A DNA stretch of 64,000 nucleotides from Candidatus Methylomirabilota bacterium. Its GTDB lineage: Bacteria > Methylomirabilota > Methylomirabilia > Rokubacteriales > CSP1-6. The translations under genes were made by a program, and so were the position numbers. The notes below the pieces were generated by a model that was not told the origin of the DNA, made no database searches, and worked only from the letters and a program-made list of their open reading frames with translations. Positions 51,323 to 61,832 of this stretch are shown here, piece by piece (the stretch's first letter is position 1; each line of letters starts with the position of its first letter). The DNA is taken from assembly GCA_035315345.1 (NCBI GenBank), contig DATFYA010000189.1, positions 20,094-84,093 of the forward strand, read 5' to 3'.

Positions 51323-52195
51323 CTGGATCCGGCGCTCATCGCCCAGAGCCTGCTGAACGGGCTCCTGTTCGGCGGCGTCTACAGCCTCATGGCGGTGGGC
51401 CTCACGCTGATCTTCGGCGTGATGCGGGTGGTGAACTTCGCCCACGGCGACATGATGGTGTGGGGGATGTACCTGGCCTGGCTGCTGGCCACCCGCGCCG
51501 GGATCGATCCCTACGTGGGCTTCGTGGGCTGCGCGGCGGTGCTGTTCGTGACCGGGGTGATCGTCCAGCGCCTCCTGGTGGACCGGATCGTGGATGCCCC
51601 GCACGAGATGCAGATCCTGCTGATGCTGGGCGTGGCGCTGGTGCTGGAGAACGCGGCGCTCGTCGCCTTCGGCCCCGATCCCCAACGGGTGCGCTCGCCG
51701 CTGCGCGCCGCGACCCTCTGGCTGGGGCCGATCTTCGTGGACGTGGCCCGGCTGGTGACCTTCGTCCTCGCGATCGTGCTGACCTTCGCGCTGTACCTCT
51801 TCCTGCAGCGCACCGATCTGGGTCGCACCATGCGCGCGGCCGCCGACAACGCCTACGGCGCCCTCGTCATCGGCGCCGACGTGCGGCGCGTCTACGCGGC
51901 GGCCTTCGGCATCGGGGCGGCCTGCGTGGGCGCGGCGGGGGCGCTCGTCTCGCCGATCCTGCCCTTCCAGCCCGCGGGCGGGCTCTCGCTGTCGGTGGCC
52001 TCGTTCAACATCGTGATCATCGGCGGCATGGGCAGCTTGCCCGGCGCCTTCCTCGGCGGTCTGCTCGTGTCGGTAGCCGAGTCGCTCGGCGCGGTATTCC
52101 TGAGCCCGTCCATGAAGGAGCTGGTGAGCTTCTCGCTCCTGATCGTCATCCTGCTCGTCCGGCCCGCCGGGCTCTTCGGCCGGGCTCCCGTATGA
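51323..52195 (+). CDS. livH: Branched-chain-type ABC permease LivH (probable CTG start)
   Basis: A 290-residue inner-membrane permease with about eight helices. The family start DPALIAQSLLNGLLFGGVYSLMAVGLTLIFGV begins at CTG 51323, six bases after the binding-protein stop. No ATG, GTG or TTG occurs in frame before ATG 51389, which would remove most of the first helix, so CTG initiation is the best reading. Other conserved parts are VVNFAHGDMMVWG, LGRTMRAAADN, and the C-terminal FNIVIIGGMGSLPGAFLGG coupling region. It pairs with LivM at 52227. Confidence 0.9.
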   Translation: MDPALIAQSLLNGLLFGGVYSLMAVGLTLIFGVMRVVNFAHGDMMVWGMYLAWLLATRAGIDPYVGFVGCAAVLFVTGVIVQRLLVDRIVDAPHEMQILLMLGVALVLENAALVAFGPDPQRVRSPLRAATLWLGPIFVDVARLVTFVLAIVLTFALYLFLQRTDLGRTMRAAADNAYGALVIGADVRRVYAAAFGIGAACVGAAGALVSPILPFQPAGGLSLSVASFNIVIIGGMGSLPGAFLGGLLVSVAESLGAVFLSPSMKELVSFSLLIVILLVRPAGLFGRAPV

Positions 52196-52226
52196 ACGGA
52201 CCGTCGCGCACGAAACGGCCGGGCGC

Positions 52227-53177
52227 ATGAAGTGGCTGGCCGCGGCGGCCCTCGCGGTCCTGCTGGCGCTGCCCGCGGTGCTCAGCTCCTACGCGGTCAC
52301 CGTGTTCATCTTCATCTTCTTCTACGCCTTCCTCGGCCAGGCCTGGAACATCGTGGGCGGCTACGCGGGTCAGCTCTCGGCCGGCCACGCCGCGTTCGTC
52401 GGCCTCGGAGCCTACGCCTCGGCCCTGCTCTCCGCGGAGGTCGGGCTCACCCCGTGGATCGGCATGCTGGTGGGCGGAGTGCTCTCCGCGGCGCTCGGGA
52501 CGGTGGTGGGGTATCTGGGTTTTCGCTTCGGCCTGCGCGGCTTCTACTTCGTGCTCTTGACCGTGGCGTTCGCGGAGGTCTGCCGCATCGTGGCGCTCAA
52601 CACCGACGCGGTCGGCGGCGCCCTCGGCTACTACATCACGTTCACCGGCAACCCGCGCCAGTTCCAGTTCCAGGACAATCGCGTCTACTACTACGTCGCG
52701 CTCGGTCTGATGCTGATGGCCACCCTGGTGGTGGCCGCGATCGAGCGGCGGCGCTTCGGCGCCTACCTCATCGCGATCCGCGAGGACGAGGGCGCCTGCG
52801 AGGCCCTGGGGGTCAACACCTTCCGCTACAAGATGCTGGCCATGGTGGTGTCGTCGTTCCTCACCGGAGTGGGCGGCACCTTCTACGCCTTCTACCTGTT
52901 CTCGCTGCAGCCCAACGCGGTGTTCGGCATCCCGCTCTCGGTGGAGATCATCATCCGGCCCATCGTGGGCGGCGCGGGCACCGTGCTCGGGCCGATCCTC
53001 GGCTCGTTCATCCTGAGCCCGCTCGCCGAGGTCGCCCGCGTCTACTTCGGCCAGGGCGGCTGGTCGGGCGTTCACCTGATCGCCTATGGGATTCTGCTGA
53101 TCGCGGTCGTGCTCTTCCTGCCCCAGGGCGCCTATCCCGCGCTCCGCCGCCTCTGGGCCCGCCCGGCCGCACGGTGA
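52227..53177 (+). CDS. livM: Branched-chain-type ABC permease LivM
   Basis: A 316-residue permease, partner of LivH in the membrane channel. Typical parts are the helix with QAWNIVGGYAGQLSAGHAAFVGLGAYASALL (about residues 32-62), the coupling region AIREDEGACEALGVNTFRYKMLAMVVSS (about 185-212) and PIVGGAGTVLGPILGS near the end. The start is 31 bp after the livH stop; the short frame between them (ATG 52192) is not a gene. It overlaps livG by 4 bp. Confidence 0.92.
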   Translation: MKWLAAAALAVLLALPAVLSSYAVTVFIFIFFYAFLGQAWNIVGGYAGQLSAGHAAFVGLGAYASALLSAEVGLTPWIGMLVGGVLSAALGTVVGYLGFRFGLRGFYFVLLTVAFAEVCRIVALNTDAVGGALGYYITFTGNPRQFQFQDNRVYYYVALGLMLMATLVVAAIERRRFGAYLIAIREDEGACEALGVNTFRYKMLAMVVSSFLTGVGGTFYAFYLFSLQPNAVFGIPLSVEIIIRPIVGGAGTVLGPILGSFILSPLAEVARVYFGQGGWSGVHLIAYGILLIAVVLFLPQGAYPALRRLWARPAAR

Positions 53178-53911
53178 CGCCGCTGCTGGAGGTCACCGGC
53201 ATCTCCCGCCGCTTCGGCGGCCTGCAGGCGGTGCGCGACCTCTCGCTCTCGGTGGCGCCCGACGAGGTGCTCGGGCTCATCGGCCCGAACGGCGCGGGCA
53301 AGACCACCGCCTTCAACCTGCTCTCGGGCTTCCTCGCGCCGGACCGCGGGCAGATCCGCTTCGCCGGCCGGTCCATCGTGGGCCTCCCGCCCCACGCGAT
53401 CTGCCGACTCGGCCTCTGCCGCACGTTCCAGATCGTCCGGCCGTTCCCCCGTCTGTCCGTGCTGGACAACGTGCGGGTGGGCGCGCTGTCCCGCCGGGCC
53501 CGGATGGAGGACGCCCGGGCCCGGGCGCGCGAGGTCATCGAGCAGGTCGGGCTCGGAGGCAAGGTCGACCACGCCGCGGGCGCCCTCACGCTGGCCGAGC
53601 GCAAGCGCCTCGAGCTGGCGCGGGCGCTGGCCACCGAGCCGCGCCTCCTGCTGCTCGACGAGGTGATGGCCGGGCTCAACCCGACCGAGATCGAGGCCAT
53701 CGTCGCGCTGGTCAAGCGCATCAACGCCTCCGGCATTGCGATCCTGCTGATCGAGCACAACATGCGCGCGGTGATGTCGCTGTCCCATCGCATCGCGGTG
53801 CTGAACTTCGGCGAGAAGATCGTGGAGGGCGAGCCGGCGGCGGTGGCCAATCATCCGCGGGTGATCGAGGCGTACCTCGGCGAGGAATATGTCCACGCTC
53901 CTTCGCGTTGA
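53174..53911 (+). CDS. livG: Branched-chain-type ABC ATPase LivG
   Basis: A 245-residue ATPase. Walker A GPNGAGKTT (about residues 37-45), the Q-loop in CRTFQIVRPF and Walker B LLLLDEVMAGLN with EHNMRAVMSLSHRI are present. The signature region reads LTLAERKRLELARAL, the normal variant for LivG. The C-terminal tail (KIVEGEPAAVANHPRVIEAYLG) is the family ending. GTG 53174 overlaps the livM stop by 4 bp. It pairs with LivF at 53889, whose gene begins 23 bp inside this one. Confidence 0.93.
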   Translation: MTPLLEVTGISRRFGGLQAVRDLSLSVAPDEVLGLIGPNGAGKTTAFNLLSGFLAPDRGQIRFAGRSIVGLPPHAICRLGLCRTFQIVRPFPRLSVLDNVRVGALSRRARMEDARARAREVIEQVGLGGKVDHAAGALTLAERKRLELARALATEPRLLLLDEVMAGLNPTEIEAIVALVKRINASGIAILLIEHNMRAVMSLSHRIAVLNFGEKIVEGEPAAVANHPRVIEAYLGEEYVHAPSR

Positions 53912-54602
53912 CGGCATCGAGGTCGGCTACGGCGACATGACCGCGGTGCGCGACGTCTCGCTCGAGGTGCGCGAGGGCGAGACGGTGGCGCTGATCGGCG
54001 CCAACGGAGCGGGCAAGACCACGACCCTGCGCGCGGTCTCCGGGCTCTTGCCCCTGCGCCGCGGCCGCATCGAGTTCGAGGGCCAGCGTCTCGATGGGCG
54101 GAGCTCGGCGCAGATCGTGGCCCGCGGGGTGGCCCACGTGCCGGAGGGCCGGCAGCTCTTCCCGACCATGACGGTGCGCGAGAACCTCGAGCTGGGGGCC
54201 CGGACCCCGGAGGCCCGCGGTCGGGTGGCCGACTCCCTCGCGGAGGTCTTCGATCTCTTCCCCCGGCTGCGGGAGCGCACCGCGCAGCTCGCGGGCACCC
54301 TGTCGGGCGGCGAGCAGCAGATGTGTGCGATCGGCCGCGGCCTCATGGCCCGGCCGCGGCTCTTGATGCTGGACGAGCCGAGCCTCGGTCTGGCTCCGGT
54401 GATGGTGAAGGCGATCTTCGAGGATCTGGCCCGCATCAACGGCCGGGGCATCACGATCCTGCTGGTCGAGCAGAACGTCCTGCGGTCGCTCCGCCTGGCC
54501 CACCGGGGCTATGTCCTCGAGAACGGGCGGATGACGCTCTCCGGGCCGCGGGACGAGCTGCTGGCCAGCGGGCACATCAAGCAGGCCTACCTGGGTCTCT
54601 AG
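53889..54602 (+). CDS. livF: Branched-chain-type ABC ATPase LivF
   Basis: A 237-residue ATPase. Walker A GANGAGKTT (about residues 37-45), VPEGRQLFPTMTVRENLELGA, signature LSGGEQQM, Walker B LLMLDEPSLGLAP and VEQNV are all typical of LivF. The ATG lies within the end of livG (23-bp overlap) behind a GAGGAA site. Last gene of the importer operon: the stop is followed by a 51-bp gap with a 12-bp palindrome before the giant kinase gene. Confidence 0.94.
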   Translation: MSTLLRVDGIEVGYGDMTAVRDVSLEVREGETVALIGANGAGKTTTLRAVSGLLPLRRGRIEFEGQRLDGRSSAQIVARGVAHVPEGRQLFPTMTVRENLELGARTPEARGRVADSLAEVFDLFPRLRERTAQLAGTLSGGEQQMCAIGRGLMARPRLLMLDEPSLGLAPVMVKAIFEDLARINGRGITILLVEQNVLRSLRLAHRGYVLENGRMTLSGPRDELLASGHIKQAYLGL

Positions 54603-54606
54603 GCCC

Positions 54607-54618
54607 CCGAAATTTCGG
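54607..54618. promoter_or_regulatory. Perfect 12-bp palindrome before the giant kinase gene
   Basis: CCGAAATTTCGG is fully self-complementary and has an AT-rich centre that stands out in this GC-rich sequence. It begins 5 bp after livF and ends 35 bp before the kinase GTG. It could be a dimeric regulator site. It is too short and T-poor for an intrinsic terminator. Confidence 0.35.
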
Positions 54619-54653
54619 TTCAGTTCGCCGCCGGACGGAACGAGAATAGCCGT

Positions 54654-57600
54654 GTGAGGCGCTTCGCTCGAGGCTTCCTCGTTCCCTTCCTGCTGCTGGC
54701 CATTCCGCTCGGCATCCTCGCCTCGCTGGGCTACCTCGCCGCCCATCGACAGCTCGTGCGCACGCGGGACGTCGCCGTCGCGCGCACCGTCGACGCGGTC
54801 ACCGCGCTGGTGGCCGACTATCAGGATTCGCTCCGTCGCGAGGCGGCGCTGCTGGCCCGGGATCCCGCGGTGATCGACGGCGTCACGCAGGGCGACTGGT
54901 CGACGCTGGCCCGCGCGGCGTCGCCGCGCGTGCTCGCCGTGACGCAGGACGGACTCGCCGACTTCATCACGGTACTGGACCGGCGCGGCACGCCGCTGGT
55001 GCAGGTGCCGGCGGGCCCGCCGCCGAGCCTGCCCGGCCCCTCGATACCGACCGAGCCCGTCCTCACCCTGCGGCTGGCCGGCGGCCGGCCGTACTTCCTG
55101 GTGACCGCGCCGGTCAGGAGCGCCACCGATCGGGAGCCGACCCCCGTCGGCACGGTCGTCGCGGGGCGCCGGCTCGATGGCCTCGGCGCGCTCCTCGAGC
55201 GACTGCCGTCGGGCCCCGCCGTGGTATTCCTGGCCGGCGATCGCGCGCTCGCGTCGAGCCGCCCCGATCTGGCGCCGGCGGGCTGGACCGCCGCGGCCGC
55301 CACCGGCGTCATCACCGCCGGCCAGGAGCCTCACGCGGTCCGACGGCTGGAGAGCCCGGTGATCGGCTCGCCGGACGGCGCCCTCTGGGTCGTCCTGCCG
55401 GTGCGGGAGTTCGCGCGAGCCGAGCGCCGCCTCGGGCTCGAGTTCCTCACGCTGCTGGCCGGCGGCGTGGTGGTGCTGGCCGGCGTGGTGCTCGCGTTCC
55501 TGCCCGAGCCCCCCCGGTCGCACGCCGGCTCGCGGACGGATGGCAGTCCGCGGGCGGCCCTCGAGCGTCGCAACCGCGAGCTGGAGGCGCTGAACGCGAT
55601 CTCGGCCACGATCGGCCGCGGGGCCGACCTGGCCACCACCGCCGAGGAGACGCTCGAGGTCGTTCGCGAGCTGTCCGGCATGGACGTCGGCGCGGTCTAC
55701 CGGCTCGACAGCGCGGCGCGTGAGCTGGTGATGCTGGCCCAGAGCGGCTTCGATCCGCAGTACGTCGAGCGCTTCCAGGTCCGGCCGCTCGGCGACTCGC
55801 ACATGGGCGAGGCCGCGCGCACCGGGCGGATCCTGGTCACCCACCTCGACGCGGCGCCGCCGTCCGGGGAGAGCATCCGCCAGATGGCGGCGGACCGCTC
55901 GCACCGGACCCAGCTCGCCCTGCCCATCCCGGTCGACCTGAAGACCTGGGGGGTCATGGCGCTGGTGTCCAAGGAGGCGCGCGACTTCTCCGACGAGGAG
56001 CGCAAGATCCTGGCCGGCGTGGCCCAGACGGTGGGCCTGGCCGTCGAGCGCGCCCAGCTGCAGGAGATGGCGGCGGCCCGCCTGCGCCGGCTCGAGGCCC
56101 AGCGGGTGATCGAGCGCCAGATCTCGGAGCAGGTGGACACCGAGGATCTGCTGGTGGTGATCGCGCGCTCGGCCCAGCAGCTGATCGGCGGCGCCTACGC
56201 CGCCCTCTACCTGCTGGAGGGCGAGACGCTGCACGCGCGCGCGTGGTCGGACGTGGGCGACTGGATCCGCGACCTCCGGTTCAAGATCGGGACCGGCGAG
56301 GCCGGGGTAGCGCTCGCAGCCGGGCGGGGCGCGCTGATCAACGACTACGCCGGCTCCGCGAACGCGATGGCCGAGTTCGTGCCGTTCACGAGCCGGCTCC
56401 TGGTGGCGCCGCTGATGGCGGGCAGCCGGCCGCTGGGTGTGATGACCGCGGGGCGCGGGCCGGGCGCGCCGCCGTTCGTCGAGGACGAGCTGTCGATCCT
56501 CACCGACTTCGCCACCCAGGCCGCGGTCGCGCTCGAGCACGCGCGGCTCTTCGCCGAGGCCCACCGCAACGCGGCGCAGTACCAGGCCCTGCTCGAGGTC
56601 AGCGGCGTGGTCTCCTCCACGCTCGAGCCCGAGCGCGTGCTGGACCTGGTGGTCGACCGGTGCCGGGCCCTCCTGGGGGTGGCCGGCCTCGGCGTCTTCC
56701 GCCTGGATCGCCCGAGCGGCCTCCTGGTCTACGAGCGCGGGCGGGGCCTGTCGCCCGACTTCATGACCTCGCTGCGGGTGCGCGTGGGCGAGGGCACCAC
56801 CGGCCGGGCGGTCGCCCGGGGCGAGCCGGTCTGGAGCGAGGACGTGCTGAACGACCCCGCGGTGCCCCTGACGTCCGAGACGCGTGCCCTCGTGGTGCGC
56901 GAGGGCTATCGCGCGGTGCTCTCGGTGCCGCTCGTGAGCAAGGGCGAGGCGCACGGGGCGCTGGCCGCCTACTGGTGGGAGCCGCACGCGCCCTCGGCGA
57001 GCGAGATCTCGCTGATGAGCGGCCTGGCCGGCCAGGCCGCGATCGCGCTCTCCAATGCCCGGCTCTTCGCCCAGGAGCGCGACCGCAAGGCGTCGCTGTC
57101 CTCGCTGCTCGAGATCAACAAGAAGATCGGCGCGCTCGTGACCCCGGAGAGCCTGCTGACCTCGATCGCCGAGGAGGCGGCCCGCCTGCTCGAGCTGGAC
57201 AACGCCGGGTTCCGGCTCCTGGACGGCGATCAGCTGGTGGTGGCGGGCCTCACCGGCACCGCGGCCGAGACGATGATGCGGACGCGACTGCAGGTGGGCG
57301 AGAGCCTGAGCGGCAAGGTGCTGGCCACCGGCCAGGCACTCATGTGCGAGCTCGAAGGGGCCGACGTGATCGCCGACCATCAGGCCGCCGGTCAGCGGCT
57401 CGGCTACACCCACTTCCTGGGGGTGCCGCTGCTGGTCGGCGAGCGGCCCATCGGCGTGCTCGTCTTCCGCGGCCGTCGACCCTTCACCGCGCGCGAGCAG
57501 GAGCTGGCCGAGACCTTCGCGGGCCAGGCCGCGATCGCCATCGATCACTCCCGGCTCTACCGTGAGGCCTCCGAGCAGGCCGAGCGCATGCGCGCGGTGG

Positions 57601-60600
57601 CCGAGCTGGGGCGCGTGCTGGTGTCGACCTTCGACGAGAGCCGCGTGCTCGACCTCGTGGCCACCCAGGCGCGGGAGACTCTCGCGTTCCCCGACCTGGC
57701 GATCTGGCTGCAGGATCCGGAGAGCCAGCTGCTGCGTCTGGCCGTGGGGCAGGGCGAGTTCTCGGCGCCGCTGGCCGACATGGCCAAGCCGCTGCGCGGC
57801 GACGAGGGCGTGGTGGGCCTCGCGCTCACCGAGGGCCGCCCGGTGTGGACCGCCGACGTGCTCAGCGATCCGCGGATGCACCTGCGCCCCGAGTCGCGCC
57901 GGTGGATCGCGGACATCGGGGGGCGGGCCATCCTGGCGGTGCCGCTCGTGCGCGAGCACATCCGCGGGGCGCTGGTGGCGTACCGGCGGCGCGGCGAGCA
58001 CTTCGTGGACCGCGAGATCGAGCAGCTGTCGGTCTTCGCCAACCAGCTCGCCGCCGCGCTCGAGAACGCCCGGCTGTACGAGGCTCTCGACGTGCGCGCC
58101 GCGCGGCTCCGTCGCCTGACCCGGCTCGCCCAGATCGTCTCGGCCTCGCTGGACATGGACGAGGTGCTGCGCGCGATCGCGGAGGCGGCCGCCGAGCTGA
58201 TCGCGGTGCCCCTCGCCAACTTCTGGGTGGCCGACGAGGTGAACCGGACGCTGACCCTGCAGACGGTCTCCGCCGACTTCGGTCTGGATCTGCCGACTCG
58301 GAATCTGCGATTCGGCGAGGGCGCGGCGGGCTGGGTGGCCGAGCATCGCCGCCCGCTCGAGGTGCCCGACGTGATGCAGGATCCGCGCTTCGAGTTCAGG
58401 GCGTGGGCGGCCACCCACGGCATCCGCAGCATCGTCGCGGTGCCCATCCTGGTGCAGGACTCGCTGCTGGGCGTGCTCACGCTGGTGGGCAAGGGCCCGA
58501 TCCGGCTCGGCGCCGACGACCAGCAGCTGCTCGAGAGCTTCGTGGCCCAGGCCGGCGTGGCCATCCGCAACGCGGGCCTCTACGGCGAGACCCGGGGCCG
58601 GCTCGAGGAAAGCCGCGCGCTGCTCGAGGTCGCCGAGATCCTGAACTCCACGCTCGACTCGAAGCGGCTGCTCCGCCAGGTGGCGATGAAGATCGCGCAG
58701 GTGTGCGGGGTGGACCGCTGCTCGATCCATCGCTGGGTGGACGGACGCGTGGTGCCGCTCATGTCGCAGTTCGCCGACGGGCGACCGGACGCCGACCGCT
58801 CGGAGCAGGCGCGCCGCATGACCGAGGCGCTGCCTCTGGACCCTCCGCTGCACGCCCGCACCGTGGCCACCCGGCGGCCGGTGATCGTGCCCGACGCCCG
58901 CGCGAGCGATCTGGTGCCGGCCTCGTGGGTGGAGAGCTTCGGGGTCAAGTCGGCCATGGCGGTGCCGCTGATTCGTCAGGACGAGGTCATCGGCGTCATG
59001 ATCCTCGACCACACCGAGCGGACCACGTCCTTCGAGGCCTGGCAGGTGGACCTGGCCATGGCGGTGGCGGGCCAGCTCGCGCTGTCCCTGACCAACGCGG
59101 GCCTGTACACGCAGGTGCAGGAGCGGCTGCGCGAGACGACCGCGCTGCTGGCGGTCGGCCGCGCGCTGTCGCAGCCCGATTCGCCGGAGAACGTGATGCG
59201 GCTGGTGGCGCGCGAGGTCGGACGGGCCTTCGGCGCCGACATGGTAGGCATCTACCGGCTCGACACCCGCCACGACGCGCTGGTCCCGATGGCGGGCCAT
59301 CACGTGCCCGGGCATCTACGGGAGCATTTCGTCAACCACCCGTTCCCGCTCTCGCGCTTTCCCGCGCTGGCCCAGGTCTGGCGCGAGGGCCGCGCCGCCT
59401 GGTCGTCGGACACCCGCACGGATCCGCGCTTCGATCCCGACACGCTGGCCGGGCTCGACGCGCACTCGGTCCTCTTCGCGCCCACCACGGTGCGCGGCGA
59501 GGCGGTGGGCGCGCTGTTCCTGGTGTGGTGGCAGACCGGCCGCGAGTTCTCCGACTCCGAAGTGCGCCTGGTCGAGGGCGTGGCGGCCCAGGTCGGCCTC
59601 GGCATGGAGAACGCGGAGCTGGCCCGCCAGACCGCGACCAAGCTGCAGGAGACCGAGACGCTGCTCTCGGTGAGCCAGGCGCTCGCCTCGACGCTCGACG
59701 TGGACGCGCTGACGCGCCAGCTGCTGCGCCACGTGGTGCGCGGCCTGGGCGCGGACCTCGCCGGCATGTGGCTCGTCGAGGACAACGGGCAGTGGATGGC
59801 CCCGCTGGCCGGGTATCACATCCCGGCCGATCACCGGGAGGAGATGCGGGGCACCCGCATCCCGCTCACCGGCCACGCGTTCTACGAGGAGGCGATCCGG
59901 CGCCGGCAGGCGGTGGTGACCACCGACGGGACGAACGATCCGCGGCTGCCCGAGCACATCCGCCGCGTCATTCCGGTGCGGACGCACCTGTTCGTCCCGG
60001 TCGTGGCGCAGGAGCAGGTGATCGGCGGCTTCGCGGCCGGCTGGTGGGCCGAGGCGCGCGAGGTGTCCGACGCCGAGCTGCGCCTGATGGAGGCGATGGC
60101 GAGCCAGGTCGGCGTGGCCTTGCAGAACGCGCGCCTGTTCCAGGACAACCAGCGCCGGCTGCGCGAGCTGTCCGTGCTCCACGAGCTGTCGCGCGCGGTC
60201 ACCGGGCAGCTCGACCAGGCCGGGCTGCTCGACGCGGTGTACCAGCAGGTCTCGCGCGTGCTCGAGGTCCAGAGCCTGACCGTGCTGCTGCTGGACGAGG
60301 ACCACGATCGGCTCGAGGTGGTCTTGCGGGTGCGCGACGGCCGGCGCTGCGACGAGGAGGCGCCGCAGTTCTACCCGCGCGACGGGGCGGGGCTCTCCGG
60401 CTACGTGGTCGGCACCGGCCGGCCGATCCGCACGACGGACTACGTCGGCGATTGCGCCCGCTACGGGGTGGCGCCGCTGCCCGCGGTGGTCGGCTTGCCC
60501 TGTTGCCTGATCGTGCCCATGACCGCAGGCGAGCGGGTGCTGGGCGTGCTGTCGCTGCGGAGCACGGACCGTCCCTACACCGAGGCCGACGAGCGGCTGC

Positions 60601-61832
60601 TCGTCAACATCGCCCAGCTCACCGCCCTCATGCTGCGCAGCGCGCGCCTGTACGAGGACCGCTCGCGCGCGTTCAGCGAGCTGGCCGACGCTCAGGATCA
60701 GCTGGTGCGGACCGAGAAGCTGCGCGCCCTCGGCGAGATGGCCTCGGGAGTCGCGCACGACTTCAACAACGTGCTGGCCTCGATCCTCGGGCGGGCCCAG
60801 CTGCTGCTCGAGCGCATCCAGGACGGCAAGCTGCGACAGTGGCTGAAGGTCATCGAGCGCGCCGCGATGGACGGCGCCCGCACCGTGCGCCGGCTCCAGG
60901 ACTTCACGGGGGTGCGGCGCGATCAGCCCGCGGTGGCGGTGGACCTCAACCAGGTCGTGCAGCAGGTGCTCGAGGCCACCGAGTCGACCTGGCGTCACGA
61001 CAGCGCGCGGCGCGGGGCCGCGGTCGAGGTGGTCACCGTGCTCGCGGAGCGGCTGCCCCGGATCGCGGGCGATCCGGCCGAGCTGCGCGAGGCGTTCACC
61101 AATCTCGTGCTCAACGCGCTCGACGCGATGCCGCACGGGGGCACGCTGACCCTGCGCACCGGCACCGGCGAGGGGCCGGGCGGCGAGGTGCGCGTCGACG
61201 TCAGCGACACGGGCACCGGCATTCCCGAGCACATCCGGCAGAAGATCTTCGATCCGTTCTTCACCACGAAGGGACCGAAGGGCACCGGCCTCGGCCTCTC
61301 GATGGCCTATGGTATCCTGGCGCGCCACAGCGCTCGCATCACGGTGGAGAGCGAAGAAGGCCAGGGCACCACGTTCCGCCTGGTGTTTCCCTCGAGCGAC
61401 CAGGTCGCGGAGGCGGCCGCGCCTGCGGCCCCCGCGGGCGCCGCGGTTTCGCTGCACTGCCTGGTGGTCGACGACGAGCCGGAGGTTGCGGAGGTCGTCG
61501 CCGACATCCTCGCCGCGTCGGGGCACACCGCGGTGGTGGTGGGCGCGGGGCAGGCTGCGGTCGAGCGAGTCGGCGCCGAGCGGTTCGATCTGGTCTTCAC
61601 GGACCTGGCCATGCCGGGCATGACCGGCTGGCAGGTGGCGCGCGCGGTCAAGGCCCGCGCGCCGGAGGTTCATATCGTGCTGATGAGCGGATTCGGCGTG
61701 GAAGTGGCGTCGGAGGAGCTGCGCGCCAACGGGGTCGATCTCGTCCTGGCCAAGCCCCTGCAGATCCGCGACGTGATGAGCGCGGTGAGCGCGATCGTGC
61801 GCGGCCGCGGGGCGGGAGACGGCCAGGCGTGA
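54654..61832 (+). CDS. Giant hybrid histidine kinase with about ten tandem GAF domains
   Basis: A 2392-residue membrane kinase. TM1 (about residues 8-30), a periplasmic sensor of about 230 residues, and TM2 (about 262-284) precede roughly ten GAF domains (about 300-2010, about 170 residues each) linked by short helices such as [21 protein letters not shown] HisKA domain with H2035 ([13 protein letters not shown]), a HATPase_c domain ([29 protein letters not shown]) and a receiver with D2317 follow. The AHDFNN form of the H box is that of NtrB-like hybrid kinases. GTG start; it overlaps trpD by 4 bp. No dedicated regulator adjoins. Individual GAF ligands cannot be told. Confidence 0.93.
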   Translation: MRRFARGFLVPFLLLAIPLGILASLGYLAAHRQLVRTRDVAVARTVDAVTALVADYQDSLRREAALLARDPAVIDGVTQGDWSTLARAASPRVLAVTQDGLADFITVLDRRGTPLVQVPAGPPPSLPGPSIPTEPVLTLRLAGGRPYFLVTAPVRSATDREPTPVGTVVAGRRLDGLGALLERLPSGPAVVFLAGDRALASSRPDLAPAGWTAAAATGVITAGQEPHAVRRLESPVIGSPDGALWVVLPVREFARAERRLGLEFLTLLAGGVVVLAGVVLAFLPEPPRSHAGSRTDGSPRAALERRNRELEALNAISATIGRGADLATTAEETLEVVRELSGMDVGAVYRLDSAARELVMLAQSGFDPQYVERFQVRPLGDSHMGEAARTGRILVTHLDAAPPSGESIRQMAADRSHRTQLALPIPVDLKTWGVMALVSKEARDFSDEERKILAGVAQTVGLAVERAQLQEMAAARLRRLEAQRVIERQISEQVDTEDLLVVIARSAQQLIGGAYAALYLLEGETLHARAWSDVGDWIRDLRFKIGTGEAGVALAAGRGALINDYAGSANAMAEFVPFTSRLLVAPLMAGSRPLGVMTAGRGPGAPPFVEDELSILTDFATQAAVALEHARLFAEAHRNAAQYQALLEVSGVVSSTLEPERVLDLVVDRCRALLGVAGLGVFRLDRPSGLLVYERGRGLSPDFMTSLRVRVGEGTTGRAVARGEPVWSEDVLNDPAVPLTSETRALVVREGYRAVLSVPLVSKGEAHGALAAYWWEPHAPSASEISLMSGLAGQAAIALSNARLFAQERDRKASLSSLLEINKKIGALVTPESLLTSIAEEAARLLELDNAGFRLLDGDQLVVAGLTGTAAETMMRTRLQVGESLSGKVLATGQALMCELEGADVIADHQAAGQRLGYTHFLGVPLLVGERPIGVLVFRGRRPFTAREQELAETFAGQAAIAIDHSRLYREASEQAERMRAVAELGRVLVSTFDESRVLDLVATQARETLAFPDLAIWLQDPESQLLRLAVGQGEFSAPLADMAKPLRGDEGVVGLALTEGRPVWTADVLSDPRMHLRPESRRWIADIGGRAILAVPLVREHIRGALVAYRRRGEHFVDREIEQLSVFANQLAAALENARLYEALDVRAARLRRLTRLAQIVSASLDMDEVLRAIAEAAAELIAVPLANFWVADEVNRTLTLQTVSADFGLDLPTRNLRFGEGAAGWVAEHRRPLEVPDVMQDPRFEFRAWAATHGIRSIVAVPILVQDSLLGVLTLVGKGPIRLGADDQQLLESFVAQAGVAIRNAGLYGETRGRLEESRALLEVAEILNSTLDSKRLLRQVAMKIAQVCGVDRCSIHRWVDGRVVPLMSQFADGRPDADRSEQARRMTEALPLDPPLHARTVATRRPVIVPDARASDLVPASWVESFGVKSAMAVPLIRQDEVIGVMILDHTERTTSFEAWQVDLAMAVAGQLALSLTNAGLYTQVQERLRETTALLAVGRALSQPDSPENVMRLVAREVGRAFGADMVGIYRLDTRHDALVPMAGHHVPGHLREHFVNHPFPLSRFPALAQVWREGRAAWSSDTRTDPRFDPDTLAGLDAHSVLFAPTTVRGEAVGALFLVWWQTGREFSDSEVRLVEGVAAQVGLGMENAELARQTATKLQETETLLSVSQALASTLDVDALTRQLLRHVVRGLGADLAGMWLVEDNGQWMAPLAGYHIPADHREEMRGTRIPLTGHAFYEEAIRRRQAVVTTDGTNDPRLPEHIRRVIPVRTHLFVPVVAQEQVIGGFAAGWWAEAREVSDAELRLMEAMASQVGVALQNARLFQDNQRRLRELSVLHELSRAVTGQLDQAGLLDAVYQQVSRVLEVQSLTVLLLDEDHDRLEVVLRVRDGRRCDEEAPQFYPRDGAGLSGYVVGTGRPIRTTDYVGDCARYGVAPLPAVVGLPCCLIVPMTAGERVLGVLSLRSTDRPYTEADERLLVNIAQLTALMLRSARLYEDRSRAFSELADAQDQLVRTEKLRALGEMASGVAHDFNNVLASILGRAQLLLERIQDGKLRQWLKVIERAAMDGARTVRRLQDFTGVRRDQPAVAVDLNQVVQQVLEATESTWRHDSARRGAAVEVVTVLAERLPRIAGDPAELREAFTNLVLNALDAMPHGGTLTLRTGTGEGPGGEVRVDVSDTGTGIPEHIRQKIFDPFFTTKGPKGTGLGLSMAYGILARHSARITVESEEGQGTTFRLVFPSSDQVAEAAAPAAPAGAAVSLHCLVVDDEPEVAEVVADILAASGHTAVVVGAGQAAVERVGAERFDLVFTDLAMPGMTGWQVARAVKARAPEVHIVLMSGFGVEVASEELRANGVDLVLAKPLQIRDVMSAVSAIVRGRGAGDGQA

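Noticed and set aside
52192..52230. Short 12-codon ORF between livH and livM
   Set aside because: Too short, no ribosome-binding site, not family-like. It is spacer between two permease genes.
53721..59315. 1864-codon open frame on the minus strand
   Set aside because: Antisense to livF and the giant kinase; low-complexity product with no motifs. The plus-strand genes have complete domain sets.
59316..61673. 785-codon open frame on the minus strand
   Set aside because: Continuation of the same antisense artefact under the giant kinase.
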